Source: a virus. From it: a DNA stretch of 64,000 nt. Position 1 is the first letter of the stretch. Each line of letters opens with the position of its first letter. The translations under genes and the position numbers were made by a program. The notes under the pieces were generated by a model that did not search any database, had not been told where the DNA came from, and saw only the letters and a list, made by a program, of their open reading frames with translations. This document shows, piece after piece, positions 41,501 through 49,890 of the stretch. The stretch lies in the IMG/VR virus record IMGVR_UViG_3300020439_000003, positions 45,555 through 109,554 of that record; one strand, written 5' to 3'.

Positions 41501-44500
41501 TAGTTACCCGTGAGGAGTGGTGTCATCCCAGAACCTGGGGTTATGATCTGAGGTGCTGGTGGTGTTGCACCAAACACTTTCTTAGTAAGGATCATGACGT
41601 TGTTGCTTCCACCTTGCAAGTCTTCTTCACGTTGCTGAGAGTTCTCAGACTGTGTTTTCAATAGTTGACTCTTTCTATTTAGTTCGTCTTGTTCCTGTTT
41701 TATCTGTGCTGCACCTGATCCACCACCACCAGACACACTACTACCACTGGAACGTGCCTCATCATCCCTAATGTCTTGAATATAACTCTTCATCAAGTCA
41801 GCACCACCGAGACCCTTGAAGACCTCCATAATGTCAATCTTCTTGGGTTTTGGAGGTTCAGTCTGCTGAGGAGTACCATCAGCGTTCAATCTATCACCAG
41901 TGTTGTTTGTCGAACCACCTGGTGTATCGGAATCGGATCCTGCGTTTACATTATTAGTAGTACCATCATATCCAGACTTGTTGCCACCTGGATGTGTTAG
42001 AGCAACAATACCTCTGGTTCCTGCACCATACACAGCACCAACACCATTAACTCTTGCCTGCCAGTGTCCACTCCAAAGTTTCTGTCCACCTTCCTTAGCG
42101 ATAGCAGAGTCATTACCACTACTGCTAGCAGCATTGTTCCAGTCACTATGTCTGGTTGAGAAAATCAAAGCACCAGAAGGGATCTGCTTATCCTTAACTG
42201 CCTTTGTCCATGTAGGAAGATCCATCACATTGACATTTACATTACCATAAGGTGATGTGATTCTCTTAGAAGATCCTAAACCCTCAATGGATGCATACCC
42301 ATGCTCACCTACTGCCTGAGCCATCAAACCCCTAGGGTTGTTGGGGTCATTACCAGTGGCAACATGAGGAGCACCAATAGATGCCTTATTTCTTTCAGCG
42401 GTCAAGATAACACCAGTGGTACACATACCAGCGGCGGCATTTACCAATGCTGTGCCATCACCGAGTTTTGCAAGTTCTCCACCAGCAGCCCGCGATGGCA
42501 TGAACTGTTCTAATCTCTTTATCTCCCTCTTCCTCATGCCAGGGTGCTTAGATCGTCCCTTAGGATCATATTCACCACCACCATCAAAGTAGAGGAGTCC
42601 TCCTCTTGCCTTCTCTTCTTCTTTCTCACCGAATCCCAACAGATTCATCAGTTTACCGATGAGTTCACCAAGACCAGGTAACTTAGATAGCTGACTATCT
42701 AATTGACTCTTCAATCCACCAAGACCTAGGGTGTTGATGAGTGCATCTTCACCTTCTGCTAATGCTGGGATGAAATCTCTGGCAAACAGGTATCCATCAA
42801 GGAACATCGATGCCACGTTAGTAGCACCAGCAGTTGCAAGACCAGCAATATCCAGAACACCTGAGATAGATTCCAGCAGACCACCAACGCTATCACCAGC
42901 AGCAAAGCGATCGTATGCAAATGCTAGGTTAACAACACCACCAATGACAGGAAGAACAGCGGCAGCTCTCTTACCTAATTTACTACCAGCAGTGGCAACA
43001 TTAGTAATACCTTTCTCGGAGAACAGTTTACCTACCTTGTCATAACCAGGGATCTTCTGCAATCCCTCCATCAACTTTGCACCAACCTTGTTCGCTTGCT
43101 CTATGATTGGCTCAACGAACGGTTTGACTTTGGCGACAATCTCTTCCATGAAGAACTTCTTCGCCTTAGTGCCTAGACCATCGACAGTTTCAACTGCAAA
43201 GTTCTTGATACCAGTACCAAACTTTTGGGCAGTAGCAGTGGTTGCTTCCCAGGCACTCTTCATGCCCTTGTTAGCCCAATTACCAAACTTTATTGCCTTA
43301 TCGCCAATAAAATCAACACCTGCCTTAGCACCAGTCTTCAATCCCTCAACAGTATTGCTACCTGCTTTTTGAAGTTTCTGCCACCAGTTTAGTTTCTTGG
43401 GTGCTTTCTTGGTAACGTCAGTTGCTGCCTCTCCAAGGTCTACTGCTGTATTAGTTGCCTTTGCAGCGTCACCAACAGCATCTGCGTTCTTGGCAACGTT
43501 ATCTACGACATTCTTAGGTGTGTTGTCAGGTAGAAGATCCAGTGGGTTAGGGCACATACCCATGAGACCACCCAACATCCTCCTCTTTCTACCGCGAGGA
43601 CGAGGTTTCTTTCCAAACTTTCTGTTAGCAGCATCCTTACCGAAACGTCTTTCGTATCTTTCCCTGGATCCTGCTCTACGCTTACGACCATCAACATCAA
43701 CATCAGGACCACCCCTACGACCATCGCGGTCTGGTCGCATTCTTTGTTGATCTGCGCTAGAAACTGCCTTACCAAGTCCACGCATGAACTTGACATCACC
43801 AATGAGTTTCCAAGGCATCAAGACCCTAGAAGCAGCCCAAAGTGCAGCAAGACCCCCTACAAGTTGTAGGACGCCAAACATCTGTTCAAATATCCTAGCA
43901 ACACCAGTTTTATCAGACTCTCCAAAGATATTTGTGATACCCTTCATCACATTGTCGATACCCCACCCTGCTAGGGCACGACTAAACTTCCATACAGCAG
44001 AAAGAAATCCGAAGAGTTTCTTTAATGCTTCTCGATTCTCTTCTTTACTGACCCATTCCAGCAACTTCATTCCCAGAAGTGGTGCCAGAACCTTCATCAG
44101 CATAGCGCCGAGAGAGTTCAGGGGTGATAGCAGGTTCTTTAAGAACCCAAACTTACCCTTCTGTTTCTTTGCTAGTTTTTCTCCCTCTTTCTTCTTTTCA
44201 GCAGGTGCTTTCTGCTTCTCTTGTAACGCCTCTGATGCCTTATCCTTCTCTCTTCCTTTCTTTCTACCTAAAAGATCTTCCTGTGCCTCGATGACAGAGA
44301 CTTTATGCTTGTGCTCTTTCTCATCAAGTTCTTTCTCGCGCTGTAAAGCATCCAGTTCAAACCCAGTATGAACTTCTGCAATCTCTTTGAAATCTTGTAC
44401 AGCAGATCCCAAATAAGAAACAGCACCACCCAACCTATTCTTTGCAAAGACCTCGGTTCTAATTGCCTTACCGAGGTCATCTTGCCCAGTGCTAGGTGCC

Positions 44501-44535
44501 TTTACGCTGATATATTTTCTTAGGGTTGCTGCCAT
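41500..44535 (-). CDS. Tape-measure/hub protein with amidase or CHAP-like domain
   Basis: 1011 residues. N-terminal coiled coil (about 50-130, Lys/Glu rich), then hydrophobic helices like LLEWVSKEENREALKKLFGF, homologous in layout to the neighbour's VLDWMSKPENQGKLKKIFKAL. Residues about 690-850 begin GTALVNAAAGMCTTGVILT (a Cys) and include SGALIFSTRHSDWNN and WSGHWQARVNG, resembling NlpC/CHAP-type hydrolases. The motif PKKIDIMEVFKGLGGADLMKSYI is near residue 900. It likely acts as tape measure or hub with peptidoglycan-cutting ability. Confidence 0.75.
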   Translation of the reverse strand: MAATLRKYISVKAPSTGQDDLGKAIRTEVFAKNRLGGAVSYLGSAVQDFKEIAEVHTGFELDALQREKELDEKEHKHKVSVIEAQEDLLGRKKGREKDKASEALQEKQKAPAEKKKEGEKLAKKQKGKFGFLKNLLSPLNSLGAMLMKVLAPLLGMKLLEWVSKEENREALKKLFGFLSAVWKFSRALAGWGIDNVMKGITNIFGESDKTGVARIFEQMFGVLQLVGGLAALWAASRVLMPWKLIGDVKFMRGLGKAVSSADQQRMRPDRDGRRGGPDVDVDGRKRRAGSRERYERRFGKDAANRKFGKKPRPRGRKRRMLGGLMGMCPNPLDLLPDNTPKNVVDNVAKNADAVGDAAKATNTAVDLGEAATDVTKKAPKKLNWWQKLQKAGSNTVEGLKTGAKAGVDFIGDKAIKFGNWANKGMKSAWEATTATAQKFGTGIKNFAVETVDGLGTKAKKFFMEEIVAKVKPFVEPIIEQANKVGAKLMEGLQKIPGYDKVGKLFSEKGITNVATAGSKLGKRAAAVLPVIGGVVNLAFAYDRFAAGDSVGGLLESISGVLDIAGLATAGATNVASMFLDGYLFARDFIPALAEGEDALINTLGLGGLKSQLDSQLSKLPGLGELIGKLMNLLGFGEKEEEKARGGLLYFDGGGEYDPKGRSKHPGMRKREIKRLEQFMPSRAAGGELAKLGDGTALVNAAAGMCTTGVILTAERNKASIGAPHVATGNDPNNPRGLMAQAVGEHGYASIEGLGSSKRITSPYGNVNVNVMDLPTWTKAVKDKQIPSGALIFSTRHSDWNNAASSSGNDSAIAKEGGQKLWSGHWQARVNGVGAVYGAGTRGIVALTHPGGNKSGYDGTTNNVNAGSDSDTPGGSTNNTGDRLNADGTPQQTEPPKPKKIDIMEVFKGLGGADLMKSYIQDIRDDEARSSGSSVSGGGGSGAAQIKQEQDELNRKSQLLKTQSENSQQREEDLQGGSNNVMILTKKVFGATPPAPQIITPGSGMTPLLTGN

Positions 44536-44720
44536 TAAAGTGGGACACTATTGTTTTGTTTGTTCATGCGCCTTTCTTCTTCTTGTAAATGAGCAAGTAG
44601 AAGGTTCACATACACATCACGTTCCCAAGGCATCATATTATCTAGTTCGGTTAAACTATATTTGTGATGCTGCATCAATGCAAAGTTAGTCTTATAGTGA
44701 TTCATAAGACTATCGTGCAT
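44535..44720 (-). CDS. Small baseplate-hub/tail assembly protein (gp51-like position)
   Basis: 61 residues from ATG 44720. Helical motif YSLTELDNMMPWERDVYVNLLL followed by a Glu-rich helix and a short basic end, as in small tail-assembly chaperones (compare lambda T-type). Directly follows gp26 by five bases and precedes the tape-measure gene, the position where tailed phages encode tail-assembly chaperones. Assigning it to T4 gp51 is by position only. Confidence 0.65.
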   Translation of the reverse strand: MHDSLMNHYKTNFALMQHHKYSLTELDNMMPWERDVYVNLLLAHLQEEERRMNKQNNSVPL

Positions 44721-44725
44721 CAATG

Positions 44726-45427
44726 CTACCCGAAAAAACTTGCTAGACCCTCCAACAACACTTCATTCTCTACTCCTGTTTTAGGATTAGTAACAATGAG
44801 TGTGTGAGTGAGTTTCGGCATAGTTTCAAAGAACTTTTGAATCTTAGCGAACTGTTCATTATTCATCTCACCGATGAAGTCAGTTGCTTCTTTCTTAGTG
44901 AAAGAATCATAGATTTCATCACCATCATATACTTTATCAATACAGTCAGCAGCAAGTGCGAACACGTCATCAAGTGATGGTTCATCAGTCATGTTACGTT
45001 CAACAAAAACATCCAGAGCAGGATATTTCATTTGAATCTTGACTTCATCACTCAGTTTGACAATCTTCTTGTGATCCTTAGGAACTTGAACTTCAACCTC
45101 ATTAAGGTCAAGTTCAACATCTACCTCAGTTTCACCGTCATCTTGACAAACGACTTTGAATTCACTTGTCTCACCCACCGCCTTAGAACGGATTTGTAAG
45201 AACAGGTATTCCAACTCAAATGTAGGGAGATCATCAACAGATTTTAGGTCTGTGCAGTTTTTAAGAATAGTCTTAACTGCTTTGATCATCTCTTTCTCCT
45301 TCTGACTCTCCATAGCGAGGTAGAGGAGTTTCTCTTCTTTTACGAGGAACGGTCGAAAGTTAACTTTCTGACCGCTGACAGGCAGAGTACAATCATACTC
45401 TGGCACAGCAAGTTTTGGTAAAGGCAT
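44726..45427 (-). CDS. gp26: Baseplate hub protein gp26-like
   Basis: 233 residues. Sequence PLPKLAVPEYDCTLPVSGQKVNFRPFLVKEEKLLY matches the N-terminus of T4 gp26-type hub subunits (PF12322), and LPTFELEYLFLQIRSKAVGE follows as in the family. The C-terminus (FAKIQKFFETMPKLTH) is also typical. Acidic protein. A perfect late promoter lies 22 bases upstream. Function: hub assembly. Confidence 0.88.
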   Translation of the reverse strand: MPLPKLAVPEYDCTLPVSGQKVNFRPFLVKEEKLLYLAMESQKEKEMIKAVKTILKNCTDLKSVDDLPTFELEYLFLQIRSKAVGETSEFKVVCQDDGETEVDVELDLNEVEVQVPKDHKKIVKLSDEVKIQMKYPALDVFVERNMTDEPSLDDVFALAADCIDKVYDGDEIYDSFTKKEATDFIGEMNNEQFAKIQKFFETMPKLTHTLIVTNPKTGVENEVLLEGLASFFG

Positions 45428-45448
45428 AATGATAGATTACGATAAAAT

Positions 45449-45456
45449 TATTTATA
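45449..45456 (-). promoter_or_regulatory. T4-type late promoter TATAAATA
   Basis: Perfect minus-strand octamer, 22 bases upstream of the gp26 ATG at 45427. It overlaps the stop region of the tail-tube-like gene. Confidence 0.75.
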
Positions 45457-46192
45457 CACTATATCGCTGAACGTCTGGGTTACCAGAACCTTCAACTCGT
45501 AGTTGTACTTCTTGCCAAGTGAAGGCAGGTTGTTTCTGCCTATATTTAAGAGTCTTAGAAGCAACAGGATCCATTCTATATCTCTCAAAGTAGAACTCAA
45601 CTTCCATGATCAACAAACTCGTCTGTTCGTTATCCAGAGTCATAGTGCTGACATTTACTGGGAATGCACCATAGATCTGATATACAGCAGATGCCTGCAT
45701 CGGATTCAACGCACCTCTGTGCTCTTTATCCTTTTGATCATTGTTATCGTTGATGATTCTGAAATTAGCACCACTCTCCCATTTGACGACAGTCATATCA
45801 GTGACGTAATCATCATAGAATCCAACAGTATTGTCAGAATCAGAAGCGCAGTAGTGCATCCACTTCTCAAAGAACGCTCTGTGACTTTGGTCCTTAGTCA
45901 CAAGGAATGATACATTGATAGAAGAGTTCGTCTGTCCAGTGGCAAAACGACGAATCATACCGAAGTTATTAACTTCACCAGTAGTAACTGCTCTACTAGG
46001 CACAGTCACTGAATTAGCAAAATAGTTGATATTGCTTACAGTTTCTCTAATATCTGAGTTAAATCTACCAAACTGACTTGCCATGAAGACAGGCGGTGGC
46101 AGACGGAATTCCCACAGATTACTCGTAGCAGGTGCCAACCTGTTAGTGGCAATCTCTGCCCTGAATTGATTAAATCTATTAGGATTTCCCAT
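45452..46192 (-). CDS. Baseplate/tail-tube initiator-like protein (gp54-type)
   Basis: 246 residues from ATG 46192, which overlaps the previous stop (TAATG); an upstream TTG at 46207 is less likely. The sequence SNLWEFRLPPPVFM, a NINYFANSVTVPSRAVTTGEVNNFG strand, and NSSINVSFLVTKDQSHRAFFEKWMHY match tail-tube-fold proteins. QIYGAFPVNVSTMTLD is the classic tube-fold C-terminal strand. In T4 the gp48-gp54 pair starts tube assembly; here gp54-like and gp48 are close but on opposite strands. Confidence 0.75.
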   Translation of the reverse strand: MGNPNRFNQFRAEIATNRLAPATSNLWEFRLPPPVFMASQFGRFNSDIRETVSNINYFANSVTVPSRAVTTGEVNNFGMIRRFATGQTNSSINVSFLVTKDQSHRAFFEKWMHYCASDSDNTVGFYDDYVTDMTVVKWESGANFRIINDNNDQKDKEHRGALNPMQASAVYQIYGAFPVNVSTMTLDNEQTSLLIMEVEFYFERYRMDPVASKTLKYRQKQPAFTWQEVQLRVEGSGNPDVQRYSV

Positions 46193-46659
46193 TAGAGTCT
46201 GGACCAAATAAAACTACTAGGCACATCTATCCTCATACCCGCTCGTCTCATTGTAAATTGTTCTAGCGGTAAAGGAGTCATATCAAGGAGGTCTGCACGC
46301 CGAACAGTTTTGATGTTACTAGCATTTGACATAAAGTATTTATGATGGCAGCGAGAAGGATATGAAACAGACCCTCCACCCCATGACTTTGCTACGCTTC
46401 TACGTGCATCTGGTCTAAGATAATGCAAGTTTCCACCTGAGAACTGTAAGTTCTGCATATCTATGTCAGTAATCAATACCATAGGGAATCTGTCATAGAA
46501 GGGTAGATTCTCAGTAGCAGCAGCATATGCATAGTAGATTACATCACCCACCTTGAAACCTGTGGAGTCTTCTAACCCATAAAATGCCTGAGAACGATAC
46601 CAGTCCTTAGACTGCTTCTGTCCTCCTGCTAAATCTTTGATATCAGTAAAAATACTCAT
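46192..46659 (-). CDS. Conserved phage protein, possible baseplate/neck component
   Basis: 155 residues. Motif FPMVLITDIDMQNLQFSGGNLHYL plus PDARRSVAK resembles the 'GxNLHYLPxxxR' block of structural-type proteins in T4-like phages; CHHKYFMSNASNIKTVRR then follows. The core looks like a small beta barrel. It sits between gp4 and the tube-initiator gene and overlaps both. The exact role is not known to me. Confidence 0.65.
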   Translation of the reverse strand: MSIFTDIKDLAGGQKQSKDWYRSQAFYGLEDSTGFKVGDVIYYAYAAATENLPFYDRFPMVLITDIDMQNLQFSGGNLHYLRPDARRSVAKSWGGGSVSYPSRCHHKYFMSNASNIKTVRRADLLDMTPLPLEQFTMRRAGMRIDVPSSFIWSRL

Positions 46660-47090
46660 ACCTTTAACTCGTTTTCTGTAAGGATCTTGAACGTCATACG
46701 CCTGTCTTTACAATACTCCTCTGCTGCCTTCCATTTTGCCTCGTTGACAGCATAGGTCTTCACTTCACTTAGATACTGTTTTGTGATTCTCTTTTTCTTT
46801 TTGGGCGGAGCACATTGCGACTTCGGTTTAATCTCGATAATGAACTTCTGAGACCTTCCGTCCCTTGTTCTTGCTCGGACATAGAAGTCGGGAAAATAGC
46901 GATGAACCCTATTATCAACAGGAGAAATGTAGGGGATGATAATCTCTTCCGAACCCCATTCAACAATGTTTTCATTTTTGTCACACCATACCATGAACTT
47001 TCTTTCCCATAAACTCCTATAAATAATGTTTGTAGGGTCCCCTTTATATTTTTGTCTATTTGACGGACGGTATTTTCCCGAGTAACTCAT
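46656..47090 (-). CDS. gp4: Head completion protein gp4-like (TnsA-type nuclease fold)
   Basis: 144 residues from ATG 47090. Sequence RSLWERKFMVWCDKNENIVEWGSEEI then HRYFPDFYVRARTRDG and KFIIEIKPKSQ matches T4 gp4 (150 residues), with the PD...ExK-like site characteristic of TnsA-type nucleases (Asp in PDFYV, Glu and Lys in EIK). It caps filled heads before tail joining and may trim DNA. The start codon shares CATG with the divergent gp48. The late promoter for gp48 lies inside this gene. Confidence 0.88.
   Translation of the reverse strand: MSYSGKYRPSNRQKYKGDPTNIIYRSLWERKFMVWCDKNENIVEWGSEEIIIPYISPVDNRVHRYFPDFYVRARTRDGRSQKFIIEIKPKSQCAPPKKKKRITKQYLSEVKTYAVNEAKWKAAEEYCKDRRMTFKILTENELKV
47018..47025 (+). 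promoter_or_regulatory. Plus-strand late promoter TATAAATA inside gp4
   Basis: A perfect octamer on the plus strand 63 bases upstream of the gp48 ATG, located inside the coding sequence of gp4 on the other strand. It explains how gp48 and gp53 are transcribed although the two divergent starts share bases. Confidence 0.75.
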
Positions 47091-48132
47091 GGCAAGTAAT
47101 AGATTGATGTATCCGCTAATCGCACCTAGGGGCGGGGTGGGTTCTGATGGAGCCATATCGAGGAAATCTAGATATCCTACTAAGGTAATGGATTACCTTA
47201 AATTCACCATTTATGAGTCAGATGAGAATTCTAACTCATATACCTATGCTGGTAAAGGCAAGGGTGGTGGTGATAAGAAAAAGATTTACAAGACAGTATA
47301 CCTCTATTTACCACATCAACTAACTGAAACTTTCAATACTGCATATGATAGGGCAGCATTAGGTCCTTTCGGTAGTGCAGCAGTTGATGCTGTGTCTGGT
47401 AGAGGATCTATGGATACATTCGTAGATAAAATTCAAAATGGTGCTAACTCTGCTAAGTCGCAGGTTGCATTCGGTGCTGTTGCTGGTATCTTTACCAACC
47501 TTTCTGGTGCTATTGGTGTAGATGGTAACCTGAGTAAGAATCAACTAGCAGCACTAGCAAAAGGCAAAGTATTCAACCCATACGAAGAAACTGTATTCCG
47601 TGGTGTAAATTATCGTCAGCATAACTTTGACTTTGATATGGCACCTCGTAATGGTGAGGAAGCATCTTCTATTAGAGACATCATTTTAACCCTCAGAGAT
47701 TCGATGCTGCCAGATACATCTGATGGTGATAAATGGTTGACCGTACCTAGATTCTTCCGTGCTGAGATTGTTAGATATACTCCTGGTAAGTTAGGTAATC
47801 AGAATGGTAATAAAATCAGCAGACCTCAAAGTCTTGCAACTCTGTTGACCTATCCTGTCAACATGGTACTAACTGGATTACAAGTCAATATGACACCTAC
47901 TGGTCAAAATAACTCCATTAGACGTGGCGATGAACTTGAAGACTACGGTCCTGCTGCATACAAGATGTCATTAACCTTCGATGAGACCGCATTCATCACT
48001 CGCGGTATGTATAGCGGCAAGAAGAAGAAATCAGGAAACGAGCAATTCTTGCCTCCCAATACCTTCTCGCTTCCTGATGATGCTATCCCGAAAATTGGAA
48101 CTGGCGACACTAACTACTTCGATTTCACCTAA
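47089..48132 (+). CDS. gp48: Baseplate tail-tube cap gp48-like
   Basis: 347 residues. The N-terminus has the basic SYTYAGKGKGGGDKKKIYKTVYLYLP. Then come the helical Gly/Ala stretch and FNPYEETVFRGVNYRQHNFDFDMAPRNGEEASSI, diagnostic of the gp48/tube-initiator family (fold of tail-tube proteins: 'FRGVxxRxHxFxFxxxPRNxxE'). C-terminus MSLTFDETAFITRGMY matches the family end. Only this gene and gp53 are on the plus strand. ATG is preceded by no clear ribosome-binding site. Confidence 0.88.
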   Translation: MASNRLMYPLIAPRGGVGSDGAISRKSRYPTKVMDYLKFTIYESDENSNSYTYAGKGKGGGDKKKIYKTVYLYLPHQLTETFNTAYDRAALGPFGSAAVDAVSGRGSMDTFVDKIQNGANSAKSQVAFGAVAGIFTNLSGAIGVDGNLSKNQLAALAKGKVFNPYEETVFRGVNYRQHNFDFDMAPRNGEEASSIRDIILTLRDSMLPDTSDGDKWLTVPRFFRAEIVRYTPGKLGNQNGNKISRPQSLATLLTYPVNMVLTGLQVNMTPTGQNNSIRRGDELEDYGPAAYKMSLTFDETAFITRGMYSGKKKKSGNEQFLPPNTFSLPDDAIPKIGTGDTNYFDFT

Positions 48133-49085
48133 TGTCTTATTTTTCTTACTTACCTGACGTTAAAGTCCGTGTTTCGTCGTTCCGTAAAAATAACGTCGAA
48201 CCCTTTGTCATTGCTAAGAATATCTTCCGTCGCTGTAAACTGGTAGAAGATATTCAAGACGCTCTGTTGGGGTTCCAGCAATATACCATCATGAATAATC
48301 AAAGACCTGATCAGGTCGCTTTTGAGATATATGGCGACGCTGAACAGGACTGGGTGATCTTCCTCTGTAATAACATTACCAATATGTACAATGATTGGCC
48401 AATGTCAGAGAGAGAATTGACTGATTATGTAAAAACTAGATATGCAGGTCGTTTGAACGATATTCATCATTACGAAACTAGGGAAATCAGAGATGATAGT
48501 GGCAGAATCGTAATGAAAGAAGGAATTGAGGTAAATGCTAATTATCGCTATTATACACCTGATGGTAATCTAGTCCCAAATGCTTCTATTCCTATTTCTA
48601 ACTGGGAATACGAAAAAGACATAAATGACCAGAAATCCAATATCTGGTTATTAAAACCAGAATACGTTGAGACGTTTATTGACGAATTTGAACAACTAAT
48701 TGCATATGCACCAAATGACGAAATTGAGGATGTAACTGGTATTAAGTTTACACCTAATGCTGTCAATGAAACCTTTGTAATCAAGAAAGTTGATTATTCC
48801 ACAGAATACGGCAGAACAGCAGGCGTTTCGTTTGCTTCTGGTCTTGAATTGGTAAACAAAGTCGTTACTACAACTCAGACGGAAAGTGGAGCAACTGTTA
48901 CTACTTCTGTTTCTCAATCTGAGACCACAACATCTCCTGGCGTTAACAGCAGCGGTGTCGTCGCTGGAACAACTGACTCCTCTTCCACAAGTGGGACAGG
49001 CGGTACGTCCAGTGGAAGTTCCAGTGGATCGAGCAGTGGATCCAGTGGTTCTGGATCTAGCGGATCAGGTGGAGGAGGATACTGA
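48132..49085 (+). CDS. gp53: Baseplate wedge protein gp53-like
   Basis: 317 residues. N-terminal 110 residues (SYFSYLPDVKVRV, EDIQDALLGFQQYTIMNNQRPDQVAFEIYGDAEQDWVIFLCNN, MYNDWPMSERELTDYV) are the gp53 (PF11246) wedge domain. Longer than T4 gp53 (196): residues about 225-317 are a low-complexity Ser/Thr/Gly tail ending GGGGY. Start overlaps the gp48 stop (TAATG). Likely sheath/wedge junction. Confidence 0.87.
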   Translation: MSYFSYLPDVKVRVSSFRKNNVEPFVIAKNIFRRCKLVEDIQDALLGFQQYTIMNNQRPDQVAFEIYGDAEQDWVIFLCNNITNMYNDWPMSERELTDYVKTRYAGRLNDIHHYETREIRDDSGRIVMKEGIEVNANYRYYTPDGNLVPNASIPISNWEYEKDINDQKSNIWLLKPEYVETFIDEFEQLIAYAPNDEIEDVTGIKFTPNAVNETFVIKKVDYSTEYGRTAGVSFASGLELVNKVVTTTQTESGATVTTSVSQSETTTSPGVNSSGVVAGTTDSSSTSGTGGTSSGSSSGSSSGSSGSGSSGSGGGGY

Positions 49086-49241
49086 TTCTTCCTTCTTTAA
49101 CTTGAAGTAGAGTTTGTAAAATCTATCACACATCTCTCTGAGGACCTCATGGTCCTCGGTTAGACCGTATTTCTTTGTATATGTACAAGAACCCTCCATC
49201 TCAGAGATGAGAAGGAGGATTTCAACTGCTGAGGGTTTCAT
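49065..49241 (-). CDS. Small helical protein, unknown
   Basis: 58 residues from ATG 49241. Overlaps the glutaredoxin-like gene stop (ATGA) and the 3' end of the plus-strand gp53 by 21 bases (convergent). Helical (AVEILLLISEM, LREMCDRFYKLYFKLKKEE). Unknown function. Overlap with gp53 suggests compact ends without a separate terminator. Confidence 0.55.
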   Translation of the reverse strand: MKPSAVEILLLISEMEGSCTYTKKYGLTEDHEVLREMCDRFYKLYFKLKKEESVSSST

Positions 49242-49582
49242 ATGAGACCCTTTTCTTGTGCTAAATGTAGCAAATCCTTCAAATGCCCTACATGTTTCGC
49301 TCCAAGGGCGATTTGAGGATATGTGGCGTCTGGACCAAATTCCAGTTCAAACGCTCTTTGGTCAAAATGCTGATTTAGGCGATATTCGAGAAATTCGCCT
49401 TCTAGTGATTTGAGCAGTTGTGCTGCTCTTTCACATTCTTGTGATCCGTTGCTATAAATTACTGCTGTCTGTGGGATCATTCGTCGGTTGTCCTCTACTA
49501 ACTGCTTTTTTTCATCATCCCAGATATAGTGGGTTACTTTACCGTCTTTGTCTATTACACTGCACAGACTACGATTAGTCAC
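49238..49582 (-). CDS. Glutaredoxin-like protein without CxxC
   Basis: 114 residues from a GTG at 49582 that overlaps the previous stop; a GGAGG sits just upstream. (The frame extends to ATG 49642, but that part overlaps the previous gene.) Residues 40-114 have the glutaredoxin pattern AVIYSNGSQECERAAQLL, then YPQIALGAKHVGHLKDL with the family's cis-Pro strand. Only one Cys remains in the active-site loop. It could act as a monothiol carrier or have lost redox function. Confidence 0.7.
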   Translation of the reverse strand: MTNRSLCSVIDKDGKVTHYIWDDEKKQLVEDNRRMIPQTAVIYSNGSQECERAAQLLKSLEGEFLEYRLNQHFDQRAFELEFGPDATYPQIALGAKHVGHLKDLLHLAQEKGLI

Positions 49583-49886
49583 GTTGCCTCCAATCGTCGG
49601 GTTTGTCCCTTTTGAACCAATCAACAATTTCGTCTGCACCATCGAACCCCGTTCTGTGATTAGATGGGTCGGGGTCGCCTAATCCCATCTTATTCATAAA
49701 ATCATCCATACTGCCCTCCTCAATCCCATTAGATTGCCGACGTGCTTTCTGCAACCAGTCACGAGCGAGAGTGTGACTTTTGGCAAGTTTTTCCGCCCAG
49801 ATCATATCTGAGAGGGGCACCTCCTCGTTATTTGCAATGCAACGACAAATAGATTCGAGTCTGAGGCGATAAGCAGTTGAGAGCAT
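49575..49886 (-). CDS. Conserved cyanophage protein, unknown
   Basis: 103 residues. Starts with STAYRLRLESICRCIANNEEVPLSDMIWAEKLA, a helical domain, and ends in a Trp-containing polar tail (IVDWFKRDKPDDWRQRD). Stop overlaps the next start (GTGACTAA). I recall related short proteins in cyanomyoviruses. Function unknown. Confidence 0.7.
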   Translation of the reverse strand: MLSTAYRLRLESICRCIANNEEVPLSDMIWAEKLAKSHTLARDWLQKARRQSNGIEEGSMDDFMNKMGLGDPDPSNHRTGFDGADEIVDWFKRDKPDDWRQRD

Positions 49887-49890
49887 ACTA

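Noticed and set aside
43784-44371. Plus-strand open frame of 195 residues
   Set aside because: Antisense to the Lys/Glu-rich coiled coil of the 1011-residue hub protein; the Ser/Phe-rich translation is the mirror of that codon use.
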